NCBI RefSeq assembly: GCF_001544555.2
Contig: NZ_FCOK02000009.1
Span: 124,001-188,000, forward strand
DNA length: 64,000 bases
From: Caballeronia udeis
GTDB taxonomy: Bacteria > Pseudomonadota > Gammaproteobacteria > Burkholderiales > Burkholderiaceae
Direction: 5' to 3'
The notes under the pieces are model-generated. The model was not told the origin of the DNA. It saw only the letters and a list, made by a program, of their open reading frames with translations, and searched no databases. This document shows, in pieces, positions 1 to 7,292 of this stretch. Each line of letters starts with the position of its first letter. Position 1 is the stretch's first letter. The translations under genes and the position numbers were made by a program.

Positions 1-101
1 ATCAGGCCGGGCACCAGGAGCGTATGTCCAAGGCTGCTGACCGGAAACAACTCAGTCACACCCTGGAGTACGCTTAGAAAAATCAGAAACCACAGAGTCA
101 C
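1..101 (-). CDS. uppP: undecaprenyl-diphosphatase UppP/BacA, N-terminal part
   Basis: The gene runs off the left edge of the window. Read leftward from a GTG at 99-101, the frame gives [20 protein letters not shown] followed by SLGHT. This is the first conserved membrane segment and the (E)LFPVSS signature of the UppP/BacA family, which dephosphorylates undecaprenyl diphosphate so that the lipid carrier of cell-wall synthesis can be recycled. I chose the GTG because AAGGGG lies 8 bases upstream and family proteins start just before this helix. The frame stays open upstream to an ATG at 189-191 that lacks a ribosome-binding site. Only about 33 residues are visible, so completeness cannot be judged. 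Confidence 0.8.
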   Translation of the reverse strand, partial: MTLWFLIFLSVLQGVTELFPVSSLGHTLLVPGL

Positions 102-274
102 GCTTCGATCCCCTTTCGTAATTGGCGACAGCCACATAGCCGCAGCGGTGCAGCAAATGGCCAAGCAAACCGGGCCGATTATGCCGCTCATGAAAAGCAG
201 CGCCAAGCATTTGCGTGATGCCTTTCAATATCGAAAGCAAATCGTTTGTTTAATAAAATTAATTTGTAATAAAT

Positions 275-305
275 AAAAAAGCCCGTTGTAAAAACGGGCT
301 TTTTG
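275..305. terminator. Rho-independent terminator, possibly bidirectional
   Basis: An A-run, the arm GCCCGTT, a short loop, AACGGGC and a T-run form a classic hairpin. The T-run on the minus strand would end transcription of the small ORF at 327-413. Confidence 0.75.
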
Positions 306-326
306 TATGCTTGCGTCACACCAGCG

Positions 327-413
327 TCATGGTCGCAGCTTGTATAAAAACAGCAGCGTGCCAGCGCCGAAGGTGCCAAAAATGAACACTCCAAACATCA
401 TCGCCAGATCCAT
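327..413 (-). CDS. putative 28-residue membrane protein
   Basis: An ATG at 411-413 is preceded by GAGG at a spacing of 5 bases. It opens a 28-codon frame whose product is one hydrophobic helix (MMFGVFIFGTFGAGTLLFLY) ending in the basic tail KLRP. A terminator follows about 20 bases after the stop codon. The size and layout resemble small single-span subunits such as CydX or KdpF, but the sequence matches none that I know. The frame extends upstream without a clear start, so a longer product is possible. No function is assigned. Confidence 0.4.
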   Translation of the reverse strand: MDLAMMFGVFIFGTFGAGTLLFLYKLRP

Positions 414-674
414 ATCATCCTCGTCGTTCCGCAGGACCAGCTTGATCGATGTGAGATCGTCAAGGTCGAAAAATGTTTCATGCGCGTTACATCGCGTTTG
501 CATTATCAGCGCAATGAAAGTGGCTGTGTCAGTCGCAATTTCCCGAAAAGGGTTTCCCCGTAGAATTGAGCCGCCCGTTGCGCCGCACCGTTTGTTCATT
601 GCTCGTTCGAACGCCTGGTTTGAACCCGCAACTTGACCACCGCAGTTTGCCCATTAATCAAGGAGACAACTGAC

Positions 675-1580
675 ATGTCATCCCAGCCTGAAGACATCCT
701 GGAAATCACGTTCGACGACGCCGCTCTCGAACTCGCGCCGCGCGCGGGCGGGCGGCTGATGACGTGGCGCGTCGGTGGCGAGCCCGTCATCTTCTGGCCG
801 GCCGCGCCGGACTGGTCCAACTTCGTCAAGATCCGAGGCGGCAATCCGTTGCTGTTTCCGTTTCTCGGCCGCCATTTCGTCGATGGCGAAATCGGCAAAT
901 GGCGCGATCCGGAAGGCGTCGTGCACAACCTCCCCATGCACGGTTTCGCGCGCAACCTGCCGTTCGAACATCGCAAGGACGCGGATGGCCACGGCGTGCG
1001 AATGACGCTCGTGGACAATGATTTCACGCGCCAGGGTTATCCGTTCGCATTTCGCTTCGAAGCGGCGTACAGGCTGGTCGATGCCGTGACGCTCGATGTC
1101 CAGCTCACCACGTCGAACCCCGGCGAAGTGCCGCTGCCCTACTACTCAGGCCATCATTTCTACTTCGTGCTGCCGCACGATCAGCGCGGCATCAGCAGCC
1201 TGGAATTACCGCGCACGGAAACCCGCCGGCAACTCGATGACGGATCAATCACCGCCCCGCAAGCGGGCGCGGCGCGCTACGCGCTGGACAACGCCAACAT
1301 CCTGGATCGGTTCCACTGCTTTACCGGACCCTCGGACCATCCGGTGCGGCTTGTCACGCCGGGTTTGAAACGCGCGGTGAATTTCGACCTGCAACGCCCT
1401 GACTCGGTGCCCTGGTACGCCGTGACGACCTGGACCGAAGCTCCCACGTCGGATTTCTACTGCATCGAGCCGTGGGTCGGACTTCCCGATGCCATTCACA
1501 ACGGCCACGGACTGCGCTGGCTCGCCCCGGGAAAGACCGAAACAGCGGCACTGCGGCTAACGGTTTCGCCGGCTGCATGA
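675..1580 (+). CDS. aldose 1-epimerase family protein
   Basis: About 301 residues starting MSSQPEDILEI. The start is fixed by AAGGAGA 8 bases upstream of the ATG; the frame is open further up but without a ribosome site. The sequence fits the galactose mutarotase (GalM/YeaD-like) beta-sandwich family, which interconverts alpha and beta anomers of sugars. Visible family marks are the early block AGGRLMTWRVGGEPVIFW, the GGNPLLFPFLGR stretch, a mid-protein SGHHFYF containing paired histidines, and the late CIEPWVGLPDA with the likely catalytic glutamate. It stands alone between a divergent small gene and a lipoprotein gene. The substrate cannot be told from sequence. Confidence 0.82.
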   Translation: MSSQPEDILEITFDDAALELAPRAGGRLMTWRVGGEPVIFWPAAPDWSNFVKIRGGNPLLFPFLGRHFVDGEIGKWRDPEGVVHNLPMHGFARNLPFEHRKDADGHGVRMTLVDNDFTRQGYPFAFRFEAAYRLVDAVTLDVQLTTSNPGEVPLPYYSGHHFYFVLPHDQRGISSLELPRTETRRQLDDGSITAPQAGAARYALDNANILDRFHCFTGPSDHPVRLVTPGLKRAVNFDLQRPDSVPWYAVTTWTEAPTSDFYCIEPWVGLPDAIHNGHGLRWLAPGKTETAALRLTVSPAA

Positions 1581-1741
1581 GGGGCATCCCGTAGCGACGA
1601 CGAGCGGCAGCGAGCGGCGACGCTGGCCGCTTCTGAGGGCTGCGGGGCCGGGACGGTAAAATCAGACATTTCGCCGTTACACGGTCTGTTTTGTTTGCCG
1701 CAGCGTTTTCGGTTTCTGCGGCGCTTTGCGAGGTTTTGGAT

Positions 1742-2440
1742 TTGGTAAAAATAATTCGACGGCTGGCCTGCGTTTCATTGATCGCAGTACTCGCCGCGTG
1801 CGGCTCAGCGCCGGTCGGACCAGGGTTTTATCGAGTTGAACGGGGTGACACGGTGTCTAAAGTCGCGCGTGCGAACCGGACATCGGTGCAGAACATCGTG
1901 CGCTGGAACAACCTCACCGACCCGAATGCAATCGAAGTCGGCCAGGTGCTGCGCGTGGCGCCGCCCCCGGGCAGCGTGACGGCGGCCACGCCTTCCGCGC
2001 CGCCCCCTCGCACCACCAGCGGGGATACATCGGATTCGGCGCCGTCATCGTCCGCATTGATCACTCCGGCCACCAGCATTTCGCTTATCTGGCCAACGCA
2101 AGGCAGCGTGATTCGCGGTTTCGACGGCAAGAATTCGAAGGGTATCGACATTGCCGGCGCCTCCGGGACGCAAATCGTGGCAGCGGCCGCCGGGACCGTA
2201 GTCTATGCAGGAAATGGGTTGCGCGGTTACGGTAACCTGCTGATTGTGAAGCACAATGCCGACTACCTGACCGCCTACGCGCATAACCGTGCGTTGCTGG
2301 TAAAGGAGGGCCAGAGCGTCACGCAAGGTCAACCCGTCGCGGAAATGGGCGACACCGACACGAATCGCGTGATGCTGCACTTCGAATTGCGCTACAAAGG
2401 TAGTTCAATCGATCCATCGCGCTATCTACCGGCACGGTAA
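1742..2440 (+). CDS. LysM / M23-like lipoprotein, NlpD type
   Basis: About 232 residues from a TTG at 1742, chosen because it places a compact lipoprotein signal ending in the lipobox LAAC directly at the N-terminus; an ATG at 1691 would add 17 residues. After the signal come a LysM domain (YRVERGDTVSKVARANRTSV), a Pro/Thr/Ser linker and a C-terminal LytM (M23) domain. The zinc-site histidine expected before GIDIAG is replaced (KNSKGIDIAG), while LHFELRY keeps its histidine. Loss of metal ligands is typical of NlpD/EnvC proteins, which activate cell-wall amidases and do not cut peptidoglycan themselves. It probably acts at the outer membrane during daughter-cell separation. It is not next to rpoS, so it may be a paralog. 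Confidence 0.82.
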   Translation: MVKIIRRLACVSLIAVLAACGSAPVGPGFYRVERGDTVSKVARANRTSVQNIVRWNNLTDPNAIEVGQVLRVAPPPGSVTAATPSAPPPRTTSGDTSDSAPSSSALITPATSISLIWPTQGSVIRGFDGKNSKGIDIAGASGTQIVAAAAGTVVYAGNGLRGYGNLLIVKHNADYLTAYAHNRALLVKEGQSVTQGQPVAEMGDTDTNRVMLHFELRYKGSSIDPSRYLPAR

Positions 2441-2492
2441 CGCACCGCTCAATGAAAGGCGGGCGTACTTAATCAAACACAGGGAAGAATCA

Positions 2493-2825
2493 ATGAAGTT
2501 GCAAGTTTGCGCCACGACGCTTGGAAAGGTAACCGCGACGGCCGCTGTAATGGTGGCTGCGCTAGCACTCGCGGGCTGCGCCAACTCGGCGAAGATGACC
2601 TATCTGCCGTCCGGCGATACCGGTTTTGCGATCAATTGCAGCGGCGGCGACGCGAGTACGAGCTGGGCGGAATGCTACAAGAAGGCGGGCGAGATGTGCG
2701 GTTCGTACGGCTACGACGTGGTGTCGAAAGATGTCGACAACGGTGCGACGTCGGGCGGAACAGTGGCGGGAATTTTCGGCGCGAACGTCAAGAACCGATC
2801 GATGGTGATTCGCTGCAAGCAATAG
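2493..2825 (+). CDS. small conserved-type lipoprotein, function unknown
   Basis: 110 residues with a good ribosome site (AGGGAAG, 5-6 bases before the ATG). A signal peptide ends in the lipobox LAGC, giving a mature protein of about 82 residues with cysteines in INCSGG, AECYKK, EMCGSYG and IRCKQ. The spacing would allow two disulfides. A Gly/Ala segment (GATSGGTVAGIFGANV) lies in the second half. It follows the NlpD-like gene by 52 bases on the same strand and may share its transcript. I do not recognise the family. Confidence 0.7.
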   Translation: MKLQVCATTLGKVTATAAVMVAALALAGCANSAKMTYLPSGDTGFAINCSGGDASTSWAECYKKAGEMCGSYGYDVVSKDVDNGATSGGTVAGIFGANVKNRSMVIRCKQ

Positions 2826-3021
2826 CGCTAGCGTATTTCTTGACCGAGGCGCCAAGGCGTGCAACCCGATCACCCGCCGCCTGGTTTGCTCGCGGCCCCA
2901 GCGAGCCGAGCAACTGTGCGCCGCGCCAGCGACCGGACAATGGGTCGATATGCGAGGCGAACACGAGCAACGAACCCAGTGCGATCGGACAAATGGAGAG
3001 GAAAATCCACAACGAGGTCAT
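2788..3021 (-). CDS. doubtful small membrane ORF
   Basis: A 77-residue frame starting MTSLWIFLSICPIALGSLLV, one strong hydrophobic helix followed by a basic tail. Its last 38 bases overlap the end of the convergent lipoprotein gene, and no ribosome-binding site precedes the ATG. The hydrophobic start is the only support. Confidence 0.22.
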   Translation of the reverse strand: MTSLWIFLSICPIALGSLLVFASHIDPLSGRWRGAQLLGSLGPRANQAAGDRVARLGASVKKYASAIACSESPSIGS

Positions 3022-3452
3022 TATCGGAAATCGGCTTCAAGGAGGTCTGATGATACCTTTTCAGCAAGAAACTCGCATAACACCTGTCATACCTGCTCTT
3101 CGACCGTAGTAATTACGTGCTGCGGCCTTCGTTGACCAGGCAGGCTTAAGCGCTGGAAACGCCCGTGCACATTGGGTTACGCGTTGATACAAGTGATCAC
3201 AATCAGCCCGATTGATGCACTCTAGAATGGATGCACTCTAGAATGGGTTCAGCCTGCGATAATCTGCGCGAACAGTCCTCGCGGGTCAGAAGCCCCGGTG
3301 TGCCCGCATCGGGGTTTCGCCTCGGGTTTCGCCTCGTTTGAGCCGTCAGTTTTGGCGTCAGCGCGCGGCTCCGGATTTCTCCCCAGACACTACACCCCAG
3401 CCTGCGGAACCGGCAGAGCGGCGTTCCAAGCCATCCAGGAATACAAAAATAC
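3022..3452. other. intergenic stretch between convergent units
   Basis: Apart from the 16-bp tandem repeat at 3215-3246 I see no gene, RNA or convincing promoter here. Frames that are open have no ribosome site and no family features. Confidence 0.5.
3215..3246. repeat. 16-bp exact tandem duplication
   Basis: The unit atgcactctagaatgg occurs twice head to tail with no mismatch. It includes the palindrome TCTAGA in each copy. It lies downstream of the zur terminator, away from any start codon, so an operator role is not obvious. Confidence 0.85.
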
Positions 3453-3490
3453 AAAAGGCCGTTTCGGACTGGTGTCGGAAACGGCCTTTT
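3453..3490. terminator. terminator downstream of zur
   Basis: Arms AAAAGGCCGTTTC and GAAACGGCCTTTT pair perfectly around a 12-base loop. The T-run on the minus strand follows the zur stop codon by about 35 bases. Confidence 0.85.
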
Positions 3491-3525
3491 GCGCGAATTG
3501 CGCTCCTATACGGTGTGTGCGGAGC

Positions 3526-4065
3526 TCAGTGAGACGCGTGGTCGTGATCGTGATCGTGCTTATGCGCGCTGGGGTCTTCAGCGGCCTGACATGCGGGACA
3601 TATACCCTTCAATTCGATGTCGTCGCCGGCCAACCTGTATCCGCTTGCCTCGACTTGCGACATCAGGCTCTGGCGCAACTGCTTTTGCTGCTGCAACTCG
3701 GTCACGCGGCCGCATTGCTGGCAAACAATCAGCACGCCGTGCTGGCAATGGGTGAGATCGTGGCAGACAGTGAACGCATTGATTGATTCGATCCGATGTA
3801 TCAGCCCCGCCGACAGCAGGAAGTCCAGCGCCCGGTACACCGTGGGCGGCGACGCGTTCGGATGCATCGCCCGCATTTCGTCGAGCAGCGTATAGGCCTT
3901 GGTCGCGCGGCCCGAGGCCAGCAGCAATTCGAGCACGGTGCGGCGAATGGGCGTGAGTTTCTGACCACGCTCGCGACAATAGTCGTCGGCCATTGTGACG
4001 GCCGCCTGGAGCGCGTCGGCGGACGAGTCGGTGTGAGACTGGGCGTCGTTGGCGGGCGTGTTCAT
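3526..4065 (-). CDS. zur: Fur-family regulator, probable zinc sensor Zur
   Basis: 179 residues. An N-terminal winged-helix domain (RGQKLTPIRRTVLELLLASG, then PPTVYRALDFLLSAGLIHRI) is followed by a dimerisation domain with the two structural cysteine pairs CQQC and CPAC. The C-terminus is His/Asp rich (HKHDHDHDHASH), common in zinc-responsive members. Zur proteins repress zinc uptake genes when loaded with zinc. The early Cys in DDYCRERG and His-Cys in CHDLTHCQHG also fit Zur better than Fur. No zinc transporter gene lies beside it here, so the metal assignment rests on sequence features only. Confidence 0.8.
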   Translation of the reverse strand: MNTPANDAQSHTDSSADALQAAVTMADDYCRERGQKLTPIRRTVLELLLASGRATKAYTLLDEMRAMHPNASPPTVYRALDFLLSAGLIHRIESINAFTVCHDLTHCQHGVLIVCQQCGRVTELQQQKQLRQSLMSQVEASGYRLAGDDIELKGICPACQAAEDPSAHKHDHDHDHASH

Positions 4066-4122
4066 AAGCGGATTATACGCTGCGGCATAAGGGCGAGGCT
4101 CCGGCGCGCGGCGTCACGGCTG

Positions 4123-4296
4123 TCATTGCGGCTGATCGGCCTTGGCCGGCGCGATGATCATGACGGGCGGCGTGGTATCGGTGGGCACGCCCTTGTAGTC
4201 GGGCGGGTCTTGCGGCGGCGTGTGATGAGGCACGGTAGCGTCGGCACACGCGGACAGGATCAGGGAGCAGATAAACAAAGCGGCGAAACGCGGCAT
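4123..4296 (-). CDS. very small lipoprotein
   Basis: 57 residues starting MPRFAALFICSLILSAC; the lipobox LSAC places the lipidated cysteine at residue 17. The mature peptide is about 40 residues and Pro/Thr rich (PPQDPPDYKGVPTDTTPPVM), so it is probably an unstructured outer-membrane lipopeptide. The frame is open upstream, but the ATG at 4294-4296 is the only one that gives a signal peptide. It lies 57 bases upstream of zur on the same strand. Function unknown. Confidence 0.6.
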   Translation of the reverse strand: MPRFAALFICSLILSACADATVPHHTPPQDPPDYKGVPTDTTPPVMIIAPAKADQPQ

Positions 4297-4439
4297 GGAC
4301 GGCCCGGAAATGAAGTTCAGATACGAATACGAAGGGTGAACGCAGAAGATTAAACGATATTGAGGATTTGCGAGAGGACGGAAACGCCGGGCGGCTGTGG
4401 CTGCAAGCGCCGTGTGAATGGAACAGCGCCACAAATGGC

Positions 4440-4473
4440 AAAGGGGTCGCGAGTTAAACTCGTGACCCCTTTA
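4440..4473. terminator. terminator beyond the tRNA-Pro remnant
   Basis: Arms AAAGGGGTC and GACCCCTTT with an inner CGAGT/ACTCG stem. It sits 14 bases past the displaced tRNA-Pro 3' end, and so was probably the original tRNA terminator before the island inserted. Confidence 0.8.
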
Positions 4474-4486
4474 TTTGTAACGCGGC

Positions 4487-4517
4487 CGGAGCGAAAGGAT
4501 TCGAACCTTCGACCCTC
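4487..4517 (-). repeat. attachment-site remnant: 3' end of tRNA-Pro
   Basis: 31 bases identical to 16430-16460, the 3' acceptor/T-arm part of the intact tRNA-Pro gene; identity stops abruptly at 4518. A displaced tRNA 3' fragment in the same orientation as the intact gene is the standard footprint of site-specific integration into a tRNA. Confidence 0.88.
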
Positions 4518-4622
4518 CCTGTGCCTTTAGCGCCTCTTTCAGGCGACTCAGATGCTCATGCTCTGCCATGTTTGCTTCATACGGGGTTGGATTGCTACAT
4601 CGTCGTGGGACCGTACAGTTCG

Positions 4623-6449
4623 TCAAAGGATCGCAGTGGTCCCCTGCCTCGCATCGCAGCGAATGACCTCGGAACCTGTACCGCCCGACAGTAGAACCAG
4701 TTGGACAAAGCTATTCAGATGCGCATAAGGGGCGAAGAACCGATCCATCACGCCAACGAAGGTGCTGAGGCTGGTATCGACAAACGCCGTTTCGTCGATC
4801 GTCAGTAGTACCTCGATGCCACGCACAAATGTAGGCAGCGGTTTGACTGGCATCCATTTCATGCATGGACGATGTTCGAGTCCGACAATGCTATCGATGA
4901 GCCGTGAAATCGATGGCGACCGCGAATGCGAATGCTGGTGCAGCAAGGCTCTGAGGCCGGACGGTCTTAACGAAAGCGGGTTCGGCGTGAACTGGGCGAG
5001 AAGACTCCATAGTGCACTGCTGCCACGCGGCAGCCTGACGCTTTCGGTGGGCGCCCGCAACATTGAAATCGTGCAGGCAAATGACGCGTCCTCGTTCAGC
5101 AAATCTCCGCCGGGCGTCCCGAACGGTATCGTTGGCGGCAAGTCGCGATTAGTGCAGGTCACTTCAATACTTAACTGCTCGGTTTCCAGAGAGATCGGGT
5201 TCTCGTCAATTCCTACAAGCGAAATCTCGGTTTCATAACCGGGACGCTGCTGGGCGATCCATGGGTCACGGCGAGCAACCCAGTATGTGCCAGATGATTG
5301 CGCCGATCCGTCGTGCCGTAGCGAGCGATACGGTGGGATTTCCGTCATCATTTTGCCCGTCGGTTTCTGCTCCGCAACGTAGACGGAATCGATTGAATAG
5401 ACTTCAGTGTTAGAGACGCGCAGTGCTTGCGGCACAACCGGATATGAAGTCGCGGTGCTCGTGATGTGGACCGGTTGCGCCTCACGTTTGTACAGGTTGA
5501 TGACCGGCGTGCAGAAGAGCTTCAGATTGTCTGCGCTCAGCGCCTCCATTGCGCGCGCCACGGGCGAGTCGTTCGGCACGTTCCCAATCGCGAGATGCAG
5601 CGTCAGCTTCCTGCATGAGCCAGCGGCACGCACCAGGCGTGCAAAATCGACATCGACAAACTGGAACTTGTCCGGAAACGCGAAAAATTCCATTAGCAAC
5701 CGGAAGGCGGATGCGGCGTCCGATGGTTCGCCAAGCAGTGTGTCGCGATCATCGAAACCAACGGATTTTAGCGGGACGTGCATGAGAGGCTTCCACCGGC
5801 CACAACCGTCGGCCTCGACAAAGGCGGCTAACGTTCGCATTAGAAGCGTGTCGGTCAACGCGGATACGAACGGCTGCTGGCCCGCGAGATGTATGCGGAG
5901 TGCCTCAGGAGGCGTCGTCGAACCAAAGCCTCCAGTTTCCGTTGCCGGTTCAAACGTAATCGAGATCAATCCGGTGGTGTTGGTTGGAAGCTGGACGCTC
6001 GCTGGTGCCATCGCCGTCGCAGAGTACCGGGCCGCCGTCAGACGCAGTGGCAGGACCGTCACGTCGTAGACCGTGCGAAACCGGCATTCGCCGATACGTG
6101 CTTCCAGCGCCGCTCCACGCCTAACGACAGCGGCTTCGGTTAGTTGGCTCGCGCGCGTATCTGCCGTGAACTGAGCAATCGAACACGACGGAATCGTCCG
6201 CAGATATTGCGGAAACAGGATCTCTAGCAGCGCCTCGGTAAACTCGGAATACTCATCTTCTATTTTTGCGCTGATCCTGGCACCCAGAAGCGCAGACGAC
6301 TGCAGCATTCGCTCAACGTGCGGGTCCTCCGAGCGGCCACCAGACATAGCAAGTCCAGCAGCAATTTTCGGATTCCGTTCGGCGAAGTCGCGCGCATATT
6401 GCCGCAGCAATGAAAGTTCGCGCTCGTAGAAAGGGAGTAGTTCTTCCAT
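4623..6449 (-). CDS. tssF: T6SS baseplate protein TssF, orphan copy
   Basis: 608 residues, the usual length for TssF (VasA/ImpG). The N-terminus MEELLPFYERELSLLRQYAR, then FAERNPKIAAGLAMSGGRSEDPHVERMLQ (given here in parts of the same block) and EDEYSEFTEALLEILFPQYL, is the conserved start of the family. TssF forms the baseplate wedge with TssE, TssG and TssK in the cytoplasm. In complete clusters tssG follows directly. Here tssG and all other core genes are missing, and the tRNA remnant begins about 105 bases past the stop. The frame is intact, so it could be a functional spare copy or the last piece of a lost cluster. It is the third gene of a leftward unit after the membrane effector and its partner. 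Confidence 0.9.
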   Translation of the reverse strand: MEELLPFYERELSLLRQYARDFAERNPKIAAGLAMSGGRSEDPHVERMLQSSALLGARISAKIEDEYSEFTEALLEILFPQYLRTIPSCSIAQFTADTRASQLTEAAVVRRGAALEARIGECRFRTVYDVTVLPLRLTAARYSATAMAPASVQLPTNTTGLISITFEPATETGGFGSTTPPEALRIHLAGQQPFVSALTDTLLMRTLAAFVEADGCGRWKPLMHVPLKSVGFDDRDTLLGEPSDAASAFRLLMEFFAFPDKFQFVDVDFARLVRAAGSCRKLTLHLAIGNVPNDSPVARAMEALSADNLKLFCTPVINLYKREAQPVHITSTATSYPVVPQALRVSNTEVYSIDSVYVAEQKPTGKMMTEIPPYRSLRHDGSAQSSGTYWVARRDPWIAQQRPGYETEISLVGIDENPISLETEQLSIEVTCTNRDLPPTIPFGTPGGDLLNEDASFACTISMLRAPTESVRLPRGSSALWSLLAQFTPNPLSLRPSGLRALLHQHSHSRSPSISRLIDSIVGLEHRPCMKWMPVKPLPTFVRGIEVLLTIDETAFVDTSLSTFVGVMDRFFAPYAHLNSFVQLVLLSGGTGSEVIRCDARQGTTAIL

Positions 6450-6503
6450 TCCGATTGTCGTCGTTGTACGTCATTTCGCTTGCGGATTTGCTCGGTCGCC
6501 GTA

Positions 6504-7283
6504 CTACCGTGCCGGAGGCACCACTTGCCGCAGCCTGGGATTGATGAGCCGGGCGACGCTCAACTTCGCACGCTCATGTTGCAATGCCTCGACATCGTCG
6601 AACACAAATCGGGTCCGCTGTCGTTTCTCGACGCGCTTCACTTCGTGAACGCCCACGAAATACACCATCACGAAGGGCAGCACCGCGAAGGGTGACACTA
6701 GAATCGCGGCCTCAACGGCGCATTGAAAAAGCGCTTTCCCCTGGGCACCAAACACAGCGCCGACGACTGTCATCGCGACCACGCCTGCCGCCGCACCAAG
6801 CGGCGCAAGCAGCGATGGCGATTTGCTTCTTTTCGCCTGAGAGCTTCCTCGCGAACGAATGAACCGCACCACCCTCACGCCTTCGATAGCGAGCGTGGGG
6901 CTGCGCAGCGAGTCCAGGAAGTCGTTCCAGTTCCGCCCCCGTTCCCGGAAGAAAAAAATGAAATACGCCGTGATTAGCGCGGCAAAATATCCGCTCGTCA
7001 ACATGAGCATCGCTCGCGACGTAAGGCCGAGTGTATCTGCAAGCAGTGCGCAGACGGTTGCCGCGAAAAGGCAGAAATTGAGCCGCATAAGAATGCTCAT
7101 GCCCTGATGATAGGCCGTGTACCCGGTCGCAAAAAAAGCCGCAAACACGGCATACACGAGCGCGGCGGCAAGCATCACAGGCAATGCCCAGATCAGAACC
7201 GGAAAACTGGCCACCGCCAGCGCGCCGAACAACACATTGAACGCAAACATGCCGAGCGGCAGCTTGATAATATTTTTTTCCAT
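6504..7283 (-). CDS. multi-pass membrane protein, likely immunity protein
   Basis: 259 residues with about six hydrophobic segments: near 10-30, 33-55, 63-84, 90-112, 168-184 and 190-212. Between the fourth and fifth lies a basic cytoplasmic-type loop (RSRGSSQAKRSKSP), and the C-terminal 45 residues are hydrophilic. The start codon lies 9 bases past the end of the upstream effector gene, so the pair is co-translated. Inner-membrane immunity proteins of this kind guard against pore-forming or membrane-acting T6SS effectors. That role is inferred from position and topology; I recognise no named family. Confidence 0.6.
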   Translation of the reverse strand: MEKNIIKLPLGMFAFNVLFGALAVASFPVLIWALPVMLAAALVYAVFAAFFATGYTAYHQGMSILMRLNFCLFAATVCALLADTLGLTSRAMLMLTSGYFAALITAYFIFFFRERGRNWNDFLDSLRSPTLAIEGVRVVRFIRSRGSSQAKRSKSPSLLAPLGAAAGVVAMTVVGAVFGAQGKALFQCAVEAAILVSPFAVLPFVMVYFVGVHEVKRVEKRQRTRFVFDDVEALQHERAKLSVARLINPRLRQVVPPAR

Positions 7284-7292
7284 GCACCCAGC

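Noticed and set aside
2870..3067. Second minus-strand frame of 65 codons near the small lipoprotein gene
   Set aside because: It overlaps a slightly better frame, has no ribosome site and no hydrophobic or domain pattern.
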